Shown piece after piece: positions 16,098-24,262 of a stretch of DNA of 64,000 bases (within the stretch, counting starts at the first letter, position 1; every line of letters starts with the position of its first letter). Below the pieces are notes generated by a model. The model was not told the DNA's origin, did no database searches, and saw nothing but the letters and a program-made list of their open reading frames with translations. The DNA is from Psychroserpens jangbogonensis (GTDB lineage: Bacteria; Bacteroidota; Bacteroidia; Flavobacteriales; Flavobacteriaceae). The translations under genes and the position numbers were made by a program. The stretch spans positions 784,586 to 848,585 of the forward strand of contig NZ_JSWG01000009.1 of NCBI RefSeq assembly GCF_000797465.1, read 5' to 3'.

Positions 16098-19000
16098 ATG
16101 AAATCAAAATTACTTTTAATCTTATGCTTAATGGCAAGCTTCTTTGGCTTTGCTCAACTACCTACCGACGAAATAGCTAGATATTCTTTTACTAGCGGAA
16201 GTCTTATAAATGAGGTAACACCAGGAGCTGAAGATTTGGCGCAAACAGGAACAGCAACACTAAATGTAAATGATCGCTTTGCGACAACAACAAATGCTAA
16301 ACAACTTAATGGAGACTATCTTACAAGAGGGAATTTTAATTCTACAAATAGCTCTTTAAGTTTTTGGATAAAAACAGCAACAAACGATTCGAATTATAGA
16401 ACTATTTTTGATAAAAGTTTTCGTTCTGGAGCAGGTTTCGGAACATTTGAAACAGGATTTCATATCTATCAAAAAGATGGGCAAGTAGGAATTCAAGGTT
16501 CTTACGTACAAAGTAATGCTCCAGGAGGCGCAAATACACAAAACTCTTTTGATTATACTAATACAGAATTAATAGATGATGATGAGTGGCATCATGTTGT
16601 TGTAACGATGACTCGTACTTATCCAGAGGTTGGTAATTTTGCAAATGCACAGTACCTCTTAACTTATAATTTTCATATTTTTATAGACGGTGTTTCACAA
16701 TCATTCACAAAAACGAATCAAAATTCTTTTTCTATAGACAATCCTTTAAATGCGAATCAAAACTTAACGATAGCAAACAAAACTACTGCTTCACCATTAA
16801 CAAATGCAAATGTATATTTAGATGAGATTGATGATATTTATTTATATGAAAGAGCATTATCAACTCCAGAAGTTAATGCGTTAGCAAACAACTTAGGGTT
16901 TTGTTTTCCACCAACTACAGCAGAGTTTTCTATAACCAATACATCTACAACAGCAACGGATATTATTTTTCCAGAAGCAGGTACTTATGATATTGCAGTT
17001 GTCGAAAATGGAATGGCATTTGCAAGTGCTACAATTATAAATAGTCAAGGTACTATTAATGGTGTTATTCCTAATCTAGCTCCAAATACAACATACAATG
17101 TATATATAAGAAAACATTGTGATTCTGGCTCGCCATCAGCATGGTCAGGTTTTAATCAGTTTACAACAAGTTCAGGAATTGTATATGTAAATCAAACAGC
17201 GACAGGATTAAATGATGGAGCGTCTTGGGCAAATGCTCATACAGATTTACAAACAGCATTTACAAATTATACTACTGGTACAGATATTTGGGTGGCTACA
17301 GGAACATATGTTCCAGATTTTATTGATACAGCAATTAGTTTCAATATTACAGAAGATAATACTAAAGTATATGGTGGTTTTTCAGGAACAGAAACAAGCT
17401 TATCACAAAGAGATATATCAGCAAATCCAACTGTATTATCTGGTGATCTTTTTGCAAATGATGATGCTATACTTAGTTTTGGTAACACAACAAGAGCAGA
17501 TAACAGTTTACGTGTATTACATATCTTAATAGCAGATGATGTAACGATAGATGGTTTTACGGTAAGTGGTGGAGAGGCTATTGGAAGTGGTGCTGGTATT
17601 CATAAAAATGTAGAATCAGACAATTTGGTAATGCGTAATATAATTGTTCAGAACAACGTAGCTGTTAATTCTGGAGCAGGAATGTTATGCCAATTAAATA
17701 GAACAGATAACGTACGTATAGAAAACGCTATTTTCAGAAATAATTTGAGTACATACTACTCAGGTATATATGCTTACTTTTTTAAATCATCAAGTCAAAT
17801 AGCCAACGTGAACCTTCAAAATGTTTTATTTGATGCGAATAAAATTGAAGATGCGCCAGGAAGACAAGGTCAAACCGGTCCAGCAGGTGGTTTTAAAGCT
17901 AATAATGCAGGAGATTTAAACTTATATATGCGTAACTGTACAGTCGTAAACAATACAGATCAAGGTACATTAACTTATGCGTTTAGAGGTGCGATATATA
18001 CAGATGGAACACAAGGACAAATGGCTTTCTATGCATACAATTCTATTTTCTGGAATAACTCACGAAATGGGAATGTGTTAAATTCTCAAGGATTTGGTGC
18101 TAATATCGAAAGAGCAAATAATGTTATTGCAGAGGACGGTTTACTAAGTTTCCCAGCAGTTTGGAGAGTTAATGTTACTACAGACAATCCTTTATTTACA
18201 GATTTATCAGGAGGCGATTATTCGTTACAAGGTGGTTCACCAGGAATAGATGCTGGAGACAATTCTAAAGTGTTAAATGATGTTATTACAGATTTAGCAG
18301 GAGAAGATCGTATTATTTCAACTACTGTTGATCTAGGAGCTTATGAGTTAAGAACAGCATGTAACGAAATATTTAATATACTAATTGCAGAAGTACAAGG
18401 CGGAACCAACCTAACAAATATAACTTGGGCGCATTCATTTAATTCTTCTGGTCCTTATGATTTAATTTATGTAGAAAGTGGGCAACCAATGAATATTGGT
18501 GCATCAATAACTGGTTTAACAACAGCAAGCCATCAAGTAGTAGGTTTAACGGCTGGTTTTTATGATATTTATGTAAGAGCATATTGTGCTGGAGTTCCAG
18601 GTGCATACACCATGACAACCGTAGGTTTCGATACTCCAATTTTTGTTAATGAAAATGCAACTGGATTGAATACTGGTGTAAACTGGCAAAACGCTTTTGT
18701 TTTATTAGAAGACGCATTAGCTGTTGCACAAGATGAAGATAAAATATGGATTGCTGGAGGAACGTATACACCACCAACAGGAAGTCGCTCTAATAGATTT
18801 ACTATTACTCAAAACGATTTAGAAATTTATGGTGGATTTGTTGGAACAGAAACTCTTTTAAGTGAAAGAAATTTTATTACTACAGAAAGTATAATGAGTG
18901 GTGATATCAATAATGATGATTCAGGAGTTTCGTATAACGGAAATGGACGTGACGAAAATGCATATCATGTAGTGAAAATCGACGGGAATAACATCTTATT

Positions 19001-20084
19001 AGACGGTATTGTAGTTGAAGGTGGGCAAGCCAATGCGACATCTGGAGACGACAGATTTGGTGGTGCAATTTTTAAAAGTTATACCGTTACAGATTTGCGT
19101 CTTAAAAATTCAACATTTAGAAACAATTTCGCTATTGCTGGAGCTGCTGTTTATTCTAGATTCGATTCAGGTGGACATTTAGATATTCAAAATAGTAGTT
19201 TTCACTACAATCTATGTTCTTATGGTGGAGGAGTTTATACAGCTACTGGAGCAAGTCAAGTATATAGTGTAACCATAGCAAATAGTTTATTCTATAGTAA
19301 TACATCCCAAAATAATACAGGAACAAATGGGTATACAGGAAGCGCTATATGGTTAAGAGCTAGTGGAAGCGGAGTAACATTAACATCTAATATTGTTAAT
19401 TGTACGTTTGCAGAGAATACAGATATTGGTACACAAGCAAGTACGCAACGTGGTGCTGTAAGTTTATCAAAAGGAACTGGTTCTGCACATAGTACTACAA
19501 TTTCTAATACTATTTTTTATGGAAATAAAGGCGCGTCAAATGTTGTAACTCCAGCATTAACTAGAGGTCATACAACATTTGTTAATGCGATTTCTGTTGA
19601 TAATTCTATAGCAGAAGATGATTTTTCTACAGTTCCTCCTTCGGTGAAGAATAATACTTCTAACGTTGATCCATTATTTGCAAATGTATTAACCAACGAT
19701 TATACATTAACAGCAAGTTCTCCAGCAGTAAACACAGGAGATAATACTTATGTAATTGGTAATGCCGATTTACAAGGAAACCAACGAATTTTTGGTACTA
19801 CTGTAGATATGGGAGCATATGAGTATAGTTCTACTTTAGGAATTAATGATTTTAGTTTAGGAGAAAATCAAATTAAACTGTATCCAAATCCAGCTAGTTC
19901 TAAATTGAATATTCAAATGAAAACTATTCTAAAAAGTGTTGCTATTTTGAATATTCAAGGTCAAATAGTAATAGAAAGTACTTCAACACAAATAGATATT
20001 TCAAATCTGTCTAATGGTATGTACATTATTAGTATTGAAGATCAAAATGGATTTGTTTCAACAAAACGATTTATAAAAAACTAA
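16098..20084 (+). CDS. Large T9SS-exported LamG/beta-helix surface protein
   Basis: A 1328-aa secreted protein. Signal peptide about residues 1-19. A LamG/concanavalin-like domain follows (about 24-270, with SFWIKTATNDSNYRT and LDEIDDIYLYERALS), then a fibronectin-like segment. Two right-handed beta-helix modules start near residues 361 and 848, each opening with a VN-x-x-ATGLN motif and a VYGGF/IYGGF-GTE signature and closing with TTVDLGAYE or TTVDMGAYE, typical of choice-of-anchor Q/polysaccharide-lyase-like proteins. The C terminus is a type A T9SS sorting domain (LYPNPASSKLNIQ, ending KRFIKN). It may bind or process polysaccharide, but no catalytic residues can be assigned. Its promoter carries the putative LytTR operator. 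Confidence 0.9.
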   Translation: MKSKLLLILCLMASFFGFAQLPTDEIARYSFTSGSLINEVTPGAEDLAQTGTATLNVNDRFATTTNAKQLNGDYLTRGNFNSTNSSLSFWIKTATNDSNYRTIFDKSFRSGAGFGTFETGFHIYQKDGQVGIQGSYVQSNAPGGANTQNSFDYTNTELIDDDEWHHVVVTMTRTYPEVGNFANAQYLLTYNFHIFIDGVSQSFTKTNQNSFSIDNPLNANQNLTIANKTTASPLTNANVYLDEIDDIYLYERALSTPEVNALANNLGFCFPPTTAEFSITNTSTTATDIIFPEAGTYDIAVVENGMAFASATIINSQGTINGVIPNLAPNTTYNVYIRKHCDSGSPSAWSGFNQFTTSSGIVYVNQTATGLNDGASWANAHTDLQTAFTNYTTGTDIWVATGTYVPDFIDTAISFNITEDNTKVYGGFSGTETSLSQRDISANPTVLSGDLFANDDAILSFGNTTRADNSLRVLHILIADDVTIDGFTVSGGEAIGSGAGIHKNVESDNLVMRNIIVQNNVAVNSGAGMLCQLNRTDNVRIENAIFRNNLSTYYSGIYAYFFKSSSQIANVNLQNVLFDANKIEDAPGRQGQTGPAGGFKANNAGDLNLYMRNCTVVNNTDQGTLTYAFRGAIYTDGTQGQMAFYAYNSIFWNNSRNGNVLNSQGFGANIERANNVIAEDGLLSFPAVWRVNVTTDNPLFTDLSGGDYSLQGGSPGIDAGDNSKVLNDVITDLAGEDRIISTTVDLGAYELRTACNEIFNILIAEVQGGTNLTNITWAHSFNSSGPYDLIYVESGQPMNIGASITGLTTASHQVVGLTAGFYDIYVRAYCAGVPGAYTMTTVGFDTPIFVNENATGLNTGVNWQNAFVLLEDALAVAQDEDKIWIAGGTYTPPTGSRSNRFTITQNDLEIYGGFVGTETLLSERNFITTESIMSGDINNDDSGVSYNGNGRDENAYHVVKIDGNNILLDGIVVEGGQANATSGDDRFGGAIFKSYTVTDLRLKNSTFRNNFAIAGAAVYSRFDSGGHLDIQNSSFHYNLCSYGGGVYTATGASQVYSVTIANSLFYSNTSQNNTGTNGYTGSAIWLRASGSGVTLTSNIVNCTFAENTDIGTQASTQRGAVSLSKGTGSAHSTTISNTIFYGNKGASNVVTPALTRGHTTFVNAISVDNSIAEDDFSTVPPSVKNNTSNVDPLFANVLTNDYTLTASSPAVNTGDNTYVIGNADLQGNQRIFGTTVDMGAYEYSSTLGINDFSLGENQIKLYPNPASSKLNIQMKTILKSVAILNIQGQIVIESTSTQIDISNLSNGMYIISIEDQNGFVSTKRFIKN

Positions 20085-20097
20085 TAATTAATTTAAA

Positions 20098-20139
20098 GAA
20101 AGTTGAGCTGTGTTTATAAGCTCAACTTTCTCTTTTTTT
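20098..20139 (+). terminator. Terminator after the beta-helix cargo gene
   Basis: 12 bp stem GAAAGTTGAGCT (20098-20109) and AGCTCAACTTTC (20119-20130) with a nine-base loop and T-rich tail. Confidence 0.9.
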
Positions 20140-20146
20140 ATAACAT

Positions 20147-20233
20147 ATGAATTATTTTAGAAAGAATAAATTAGAACTATTTCTTGTACTATTCTATATA
20201 ATTGTAGGTTTTATCATAACGTTATTTTTTTAA
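20147..20233 (+). CDS. Possible 28-aa single-span membrane peptide
   Basis: An ATG-to-TAA frame of 28 codons begins MNYFRKNKLELFLVLFY and continues as a hydrophobic helix (IIVGFIITLFF). Basic residues precede one membrane span, as in real small membrane peptides. However, no promoter element lies near it and AT-rich DNA readily encodes such strings. It sits between a terminator and the apbE remnant, so it may be chance. Confidence 0.2.
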   Translation: MNYFRKNKLELFLVLFYIIVGFIITLFF

Positions 20234-20235
20234 AA

Positions 20236-20333
20236 TGAGTTGAAGTCGATATCAAGAATTAAAGGTGTTTTTAGTATTTGAAAATAATGAACAAGAACTT
20301 GAAACGCTGCCCTTAAACGGATTTCCTTATTAA
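20236..20333 (+). pseudogene. apbE 3'-end remnant
   Basis: From 20253 the frame reads QELKVFLVFENNEQELETLPLNG and FPY then stop (20331-20333). It closely matches the C terminus of the intact ApbE at 11.2 kb, which has ELKAFLVFENDKQEFETLSI and ends FPEQ. Upstream the match continues through a one-base frameshift (AAGTCG against AAATCG) to about 20236 and then fades. There is no start and most of the gene is missing. This is a truncated paralogue or duplication scar lying directly before the next T9SS gene. Confidence 0.75.
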
Positions 20334-20378
20334 CAAAAAAAAAGGTTATATTAAAGTGCTAATTCTTAATGCTATATC

Positions 20379-22250
20379 ATGAAAACGATATTCCTTTTTT
20401 TACTACTTAGTGCTTTTCCGTTAAATTCAAATGCTCAATGTACAGACTTTGTAAATATTCCAGACGCTGACTTTAAATCATATTTGCTTAGTAGTTGGTT
20501 AGGTATAGATACTAATAATGATGATGAAATTAGTTGCACAGAAGCAATGGCTTATGATGGAGAAATAGATATTAATAATTATGTTAATATCTTGGACTTG
20601 ACAGGATTGGAAGCATTTGTTAATCTTGAAATGTTAGATTGTGGTAATATTGAATTAACTAGTTTAGATGTTTCAAGTAATACAGAATTACGAGAGTTAA
20701 CCTGCAATAATAATGCATTAACTAGCTTAGATGTTTCAAATAATAGTGCATTACGTAGGTTAATATGTAGTAACAATACACTAACAAGTTTAAATGTATC
20801 TAGTAATGTAGCATTGCTAGAGTTATTCTGCAATAATAATACATTAACAAATTTAAATGTCTCTAACAACCTTGAATTACAATTTTTATATTGTGGTAGT
20901 AATATGTTAACCAGCTTAGATGTTTTAAGTAATTCAATGTTGCGTGAGCTAAGTTGTTTCAATAATGCTTTACCTAGTTTAGAACTAACAACCAATACTA
21001 TATTACGGGAATTGTTTTGTAATGACAATGCATTAGCTAATTTGGATGTTTCAAATTGTCCGCAATTAAATAAATTAAGATGTGGTAATAATAATTTGAA
21101 TAGTCTAAATGTTTTAAGTAATACACTATTAAAAGAATTAAGATGTGAAAGCAATACAATATCAAGTATAGATGTTTCAAACTGTGTTCAGCTAACAGAC
21201 TTGTATTGTAGTTCCAATAATTTAACAAGTTTAAATGTATCTACTAATACAGGATTAATTACCTTATCCTGTTCAAACAATTCTTTAACGAGTTTAGACA
21301 TTTCTAATAATACAATGTTATCGGATTTATCTTGTAATTATAATGCTCTTTTTGATTTGAACGTGTCAAATAATACTAATTTACAGTTTCTAAATTGTTC
21401 TAATAATACGCTAACAGGTTTAGATTTATCAAATAATACATTTTTGGGCTATCTGGATTGTAGTTATAATGCAATAGATATAATTGGCTTTGCAAACAAT
21501 CCAAACTTATATGGTTTAAATTGCGATAGTAATAATTTAACAGTTTTAGATGTAGGTAATCCTCTATTAGAGACTTTATCTTGTAATGACAATGCATTAA
21601 CTAATTTAGACATGTCTAATAATGCTAACTTGTTGTATTTAAGTTGTTCTGGAAATGATTTGACGAATTTAGATGTTTCAAATAATACTCAATTAGAAAG
21701 CATCCTTTGTAGTAATAATTTACTAACAAGTTTGAGTCTACCTGGTTTCTCACCATCTTTTTATAGTTTAGATTGTTCATATAATGTTTTAACAAGTATA
21801 GATGTGTCTAATTTATTCTTAATTAACTTCAATTGTTCTAATAATGTCCTAACGAATTTAAATGTTGCCAATGACTATAACTTGGATATTTTAGATTTTA
21901 ATGCTACAAGCAATGTAGATTTAAATTGTATACAAATTGATGATGGGTTTACACCTCCAGTCACTTGGTTAAAAGATGCTAGTGCTACTTACAATGAAGA
22001 TTGTGATAACTTAAGCACAGATGAGTTTTTTACCGAAACCGTTACTATTTACCCAAATCCTGCACAAAACGAACTTCACATACAATCAAATGTGCCAATA
22101 CAAAAAGTAGAAGTATTTAACCTTTTAGGTCAACAAGTTATAGAAAGCAATGCAACAACACTTGATGTTTCAAATTTAACTGAAGGGTTATATCTGGTAA
22201 AAGTGTTTAGTATCGGAAAAGAGTCTACTTATAAAGTTCTTAAAAAGTAG
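20379..22250 (+). CDS. T9SS-exported leucine-rich-repeat protein, second copy
   Basis: A 623-aa secreted protein. Signal peptide about residues 1-20 (ending SNAQ), then VNIPDADFKSYLL as in the LRR protein at 14258, followed directly by about twenty 20-22 residue repeats of pattern LTSLDVSxNxxLxxLxC. The type A T9SS sorting domain begins IYPNPAQNELHIQ near residue 560. It lacks the N-terminal beta domain of its paralogue and has about twice as many repeats. Its promoter region is not like those of the other two cargo genes; upstream DNA is the apbE remnant instead. Confidence 0.9.
   Translation: MKTIFLFLLLSAFPLNSNAQCTDFVNIPDADFKSYLLSSWLGIDTNNDDEISCTEAMAYDGEIDINNYVNILDLTGLEAFVNLEMLDCGNIELTSLDVSSNTELRELTCNNNALTSLDVSNNSALRRLICSNNTLTSLNVSSNVALLELFCNNNTLTNLNVSNNLELQFLYCGSNMLTSLDVLSNSMLRELSCFNNALPSLELTTNTILRELFCNDNALANLDVSNCPQLNKLRCGNNNLNSLNVLSNTLLKELRCESNTISSIDVSNCVQLTDLYCSSNNLTSLNVSTNTGLITLSCSNNSLTSLDISNNTMLSDLSCNYNALFDLNVSNNTNLQFLNCSNNTLTGLDLSNNTFLGYLDCSYNAIDIIGFANNPNLYGLNCDSNNLTVLDVGNPLLETLSCNDNALTNLDMSNNANLLYLSCSGNDLTNLDVSNNTQLESILCSNNLLTSLSLPGFSPSFYSLDCSYNVLTSIDVSNLFLINFNCSNNVLTNLNVANDYNLDILDFNATSNVDLNCIQIDDGFTPPVTWLKDASATYNEDCDNLSTDEFFTETVTIYPNPAQNELHIQSNVPIQKVEVFNLLGQQVIESNATTLDVSNLTEGLYLVKVFSIGKESTYKVLKK
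20655..21905 (+). repeat. 63-bp tandem coding repeats (about twenty LRR units)
   Basis: About twenty tandem units of mostly 63 bp, with some of 60 or 66 bp, each encoding one LRR. They are more diverged from each other than the units at 14953-15550, so this array is probably older or under weaker homogenisation. Confidence 0.85.
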
Positions 22251-22343
22251 TTTTTATGTGACCTTTTAAAATATGTGTGTCCTATAATTGCTATTAATCT
22301 ATTATATAAAAAGTTGTTCTAAATGTATTTAGTTTAGCTTTTT

Positions 22344-23108
22344 TTATTTAAAAACTACAGGGATAATCTCACCGTTTGCTAGGCAATATTTAGTAACGTC
22401 TGCTTCGGAAAGTTTAGCCGTATAATCAACTTCCTCTACCTTAAAGCCAATACTTCGAAGTTTGTCAAAATAATCTCGACCATATACACGAACATGATCG
22501 TATTGGCCAAATATTTTTGCGCGTTCTTTTCGGTCTGTAATTGTATTATCTTCAAACGTTTCCGCTCGTGATAAATCTTGTGGAATTTGAAAAACACCAT
22601 AACCTCCAGGTTTTAATACACGAAACAATTCTTGCATAGCTTTCGTGTCATCAGGTATATGTTCTAACACATGATTGCATAAAATCACATCGTAACTATC
22701 ATCTTCAAACGGAAGGTCACAAATGTCTGCTTTTACGTCAGCAATTGGAGATTCTAAATCTGTAGTTGTATAATTAATATGCTTAAGTTTTTTAAAGCGA
22801 TTTAAAAAACACTGTTCTGGAGCAAAGTGAAGTACACTTTTTTCTGCTGAGAAAAAATCTGTTTCCGCTTTCAAGTACAACCATAACAATCTGTGGCGTT
22901 CTAGTGATAGTGTAGAAGGCGATAAGACGTTGTTACGTTGATTGCCATAGCCATAAGGTAAAAAGTTTCTAAAACCCTTCCCATCTATTGGATCTGTAAA
23001 GGTGTTTCCTCTTAAAAAAAAAGCAAGAACAGGTCGAGCAACATAGCTTAACCTAATTAGTAAAGGTCTAGGAATTGTATTTAGAATTATTTTGAAGAGT
23101 TTTTTCAA
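22344..23108 (-). CDS. Class I SAM-dependent methyltransferase
   Basis: A 254-aa protein with a Methyltransf_11-like core: VLHFAPEQCFLNRFK, the acidic TTDLESPIADVKADICDLPFEDDSYDVILCNHVLEHIPDD near residues 98-135, and LFRVLKPGGYGVFQIP. The substrate is not evident. The N-terminal 30 residues are basic and hydrophobic, which may give membrane association. It is the last gene of a three-gene operon with map and a GldL-like small protein; gaps are only six bases. Confidence 0.85.
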   Translation of the reverse strand: MKKLFKIILNTIPRPLLIRLSYVARPVLAFFLRGNTFTDPIDGKGFRNFLPYGYGNQRNNVLSPSTLSLERHRLLWLYLKAETDFFSAEKSVLHFAPEQCFLNRFKKLKHINYTTTDLESPIADVKADICDLPFEDDSYDVILCNHVLEHIPDDTKAMQELFRVLKPGGYGVFQIPQDLSRAETFEDNTITDRKERAKIFGQYDHVRVYGRDYFDKLRSIGFKVEEVDYTAKLSEADVTKYCLANGEIIPVVFK

Positions 23109-23114
23109 ATTAAA

Positions 23115-23312
23115 CTACCAGTTTAAAAAGTCTTTAGATTTATCTGAACTTAGGATTTTCCATATTAAAAGAACTATAAAAATCACTTTTATCAATGATC
23201 CTAAAGTAAAAATTTCATCTGCAAATTGCCAATGTTGTATTTTAAATAAGGTACCAACAATGGTGCACAAAAATCCAATTAAAATAACAACTAATAAATA
23301 CTTTATTTTCAT
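23115..23312 (-). CDS. Small membrane protein with GldL-like N-terminal motif
   Basis: A 65-aa protein with two hydrophobic helices (about 3-22 and 38-54). The turn between them, GTLFKIQHWQFAD, resembles the GxLFKIxHW motif near the start of the gliding and T9SS motor protein GldL. The large cytoplasmic part of GldL is absent. It is coupled between map and the methyltransferase. Function is unknown; I infer only a shared membrane hairpin. Confidence 0.7.
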   Translation of the reverse strand: MKIKYLLVVILIGFLCTIVGTLFKIQHWQFADEIFTLGSLIKVIFIVLLIWKILSSDKSKDFLNW

Positions 23313-23318
23313 GATCTT

Positions 23319-24137
23319 TTAGAGTACAAGGTCTTCTTTTCTGAATTCATCTTCTTCAGTAGAGGTAATTCCTAAAGCTTCATGAACATATGCAAAGGTT
23401 GATAAAATTTCAGGTTTGCCATCTACTATAGCAATATCGTGTTCAAAATGAACACTTGGTTTTCCGTCCTGAGTAACAATTGTCCAACCATCGTCAAGTT
23501 GTTTAACCTTATGAGTTCCACCATTAATCATAGGCTCTATTGCTACAACCATACCTTCAATGAATTTTTTTCCACGACCTCTTCGACCATAGTTTGGCAT
23601 TTCAGGATCTTCATGCATTTTTCTACCTAAGCCATGACCAACTAATTCTCGTACAACACCATATCCATGAGCTTCACAATAGTTTTGAATAGCATAACCA
23701 ACATCACCAACACGATTACCAACTTTTAATTCACGAATACCAACATACAACGATTCTTTAGTAATTTGAATCAGTTTCTTTGTTTCTGGTGCTACCTCTC
23801 CAATTTCGAAAGTATACGCATGATCACCATAAAAACCATTCATTATTGAACCACAATCTACAGAAACAATATCTCCACCTTTTAAAGGAATATCTGTAGG
23901 TAAACCATGAACAACAGCCTCGTTAACGCTACAAAGTAAAGTTGACGGACAATCGTACAGTCCTAAAAAACCAGGTATAGCACCTTGTTCTCTAATAAAA
24001 TCTTCAGCGAGTTTGTCTAATTGATTTGTGGTAACACCAGCTTTTATTTCTTTAGCCAGCATTCCTAAGGTTTTAGAAACAACTAATGCACTTTGACGCA
24101 TTAATTCGATTTCTTCTTTTGTTTTTACTATAATCAT
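23319..24137 (-). CDS. map: Type I methionine aminopeptidase
   Basis: Removes initiator Met from nascent proteins in the cytoplasm using two metal ions. The metal ligands are visible in order: Asp and Asp in VSVDCGSIMNGFYGDHAY, His in LVGHGLGRKMHEDP, Glu in VVAIEPM, and Glu in HFEHDIAI; the substrate His is in VNEAVVHGLP. The longer ORF start at 24197 is rejected because the -7 promoter element TATCTTTG (minus strand) lies inside it. MIIVKTKEEIELMR at 24137 fits family starts; the ATG one codon upstream is also possible. Confidence 0.96.
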   Translation of the reverse strand: MIIVKTKEEIELMRQSALVVSKTLGMLAKEIKAGVTTNQLDKLAEDFIREQGAIPGFLGLYDCPSTLLCSVNEAVVHGLPTDIPLKGGDIVSVDCGSIMNGFYGDHAYTFEIGEVAPETKKLIQITKESLYVGIRELKVGNRVGDVGYAIQNYCEAHGYGVVRELVGHGLGRKMHEDPEMPNYGRRGRGKKFIEGMVVAIEPMINGGTHKVKQLDDGWTIVTQDGKPSVHFEHDIAIVDGKPEILSTFAYVHEALGITSTEEDEFRKEDLVL

Positions 24138-24153
24138 CATTAAAAAATATGCG

Positions 24154-24161
24154 CAAAGATA
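24154..24161 (-). promoter_or_regulatory. -7 promoter element of map operon
   Basis: On the minus strand this reads TATCTTTG, 16 bp before the map start. It lies back-to-back with the element of the divergent CoA-transferase gene. Confidence 0.6.
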
Positions 24162-24231
24162 CTTAAATTTAAAATTTAAAAGTTTTAACTTAAACATGAT
24201 ATTTGACAGTTTTTAAATATCAATTCTATAC

Positions 24232-24239
24232 TAACTTTG
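24232..24239 (+). promoter_or_regulatory. -7 promoter element of the CoA-transferase gene
   Basis: TAACTTTG lies 23 bp before the ATG at 24263 and inside the longer ORF that starts at 24203, supporting the shorter protein. Confidence 0.6.
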
Positions 24240-24262
24240 TATCATTATTAAATCGACATCAA

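Noticed and set aside
20579..21154. Long minus-strand ORF inside the second LRR gene
   Set aside because: Codon-repeat shadow of the LRR array; low-complexity Leu/Ser product.
14953..21905. Regular repeats that could look like a CRISPR array
   Set aside because: The 63-bp units stay in frame, have no constant repeat/unique spacer structure and encode LRRs.
22251..22343. Terminator between the LRR gene and the methyltransferase
   Set aside because: CTAAAT/ATTTAG has only a two-base loop and weak pairs; not supported.
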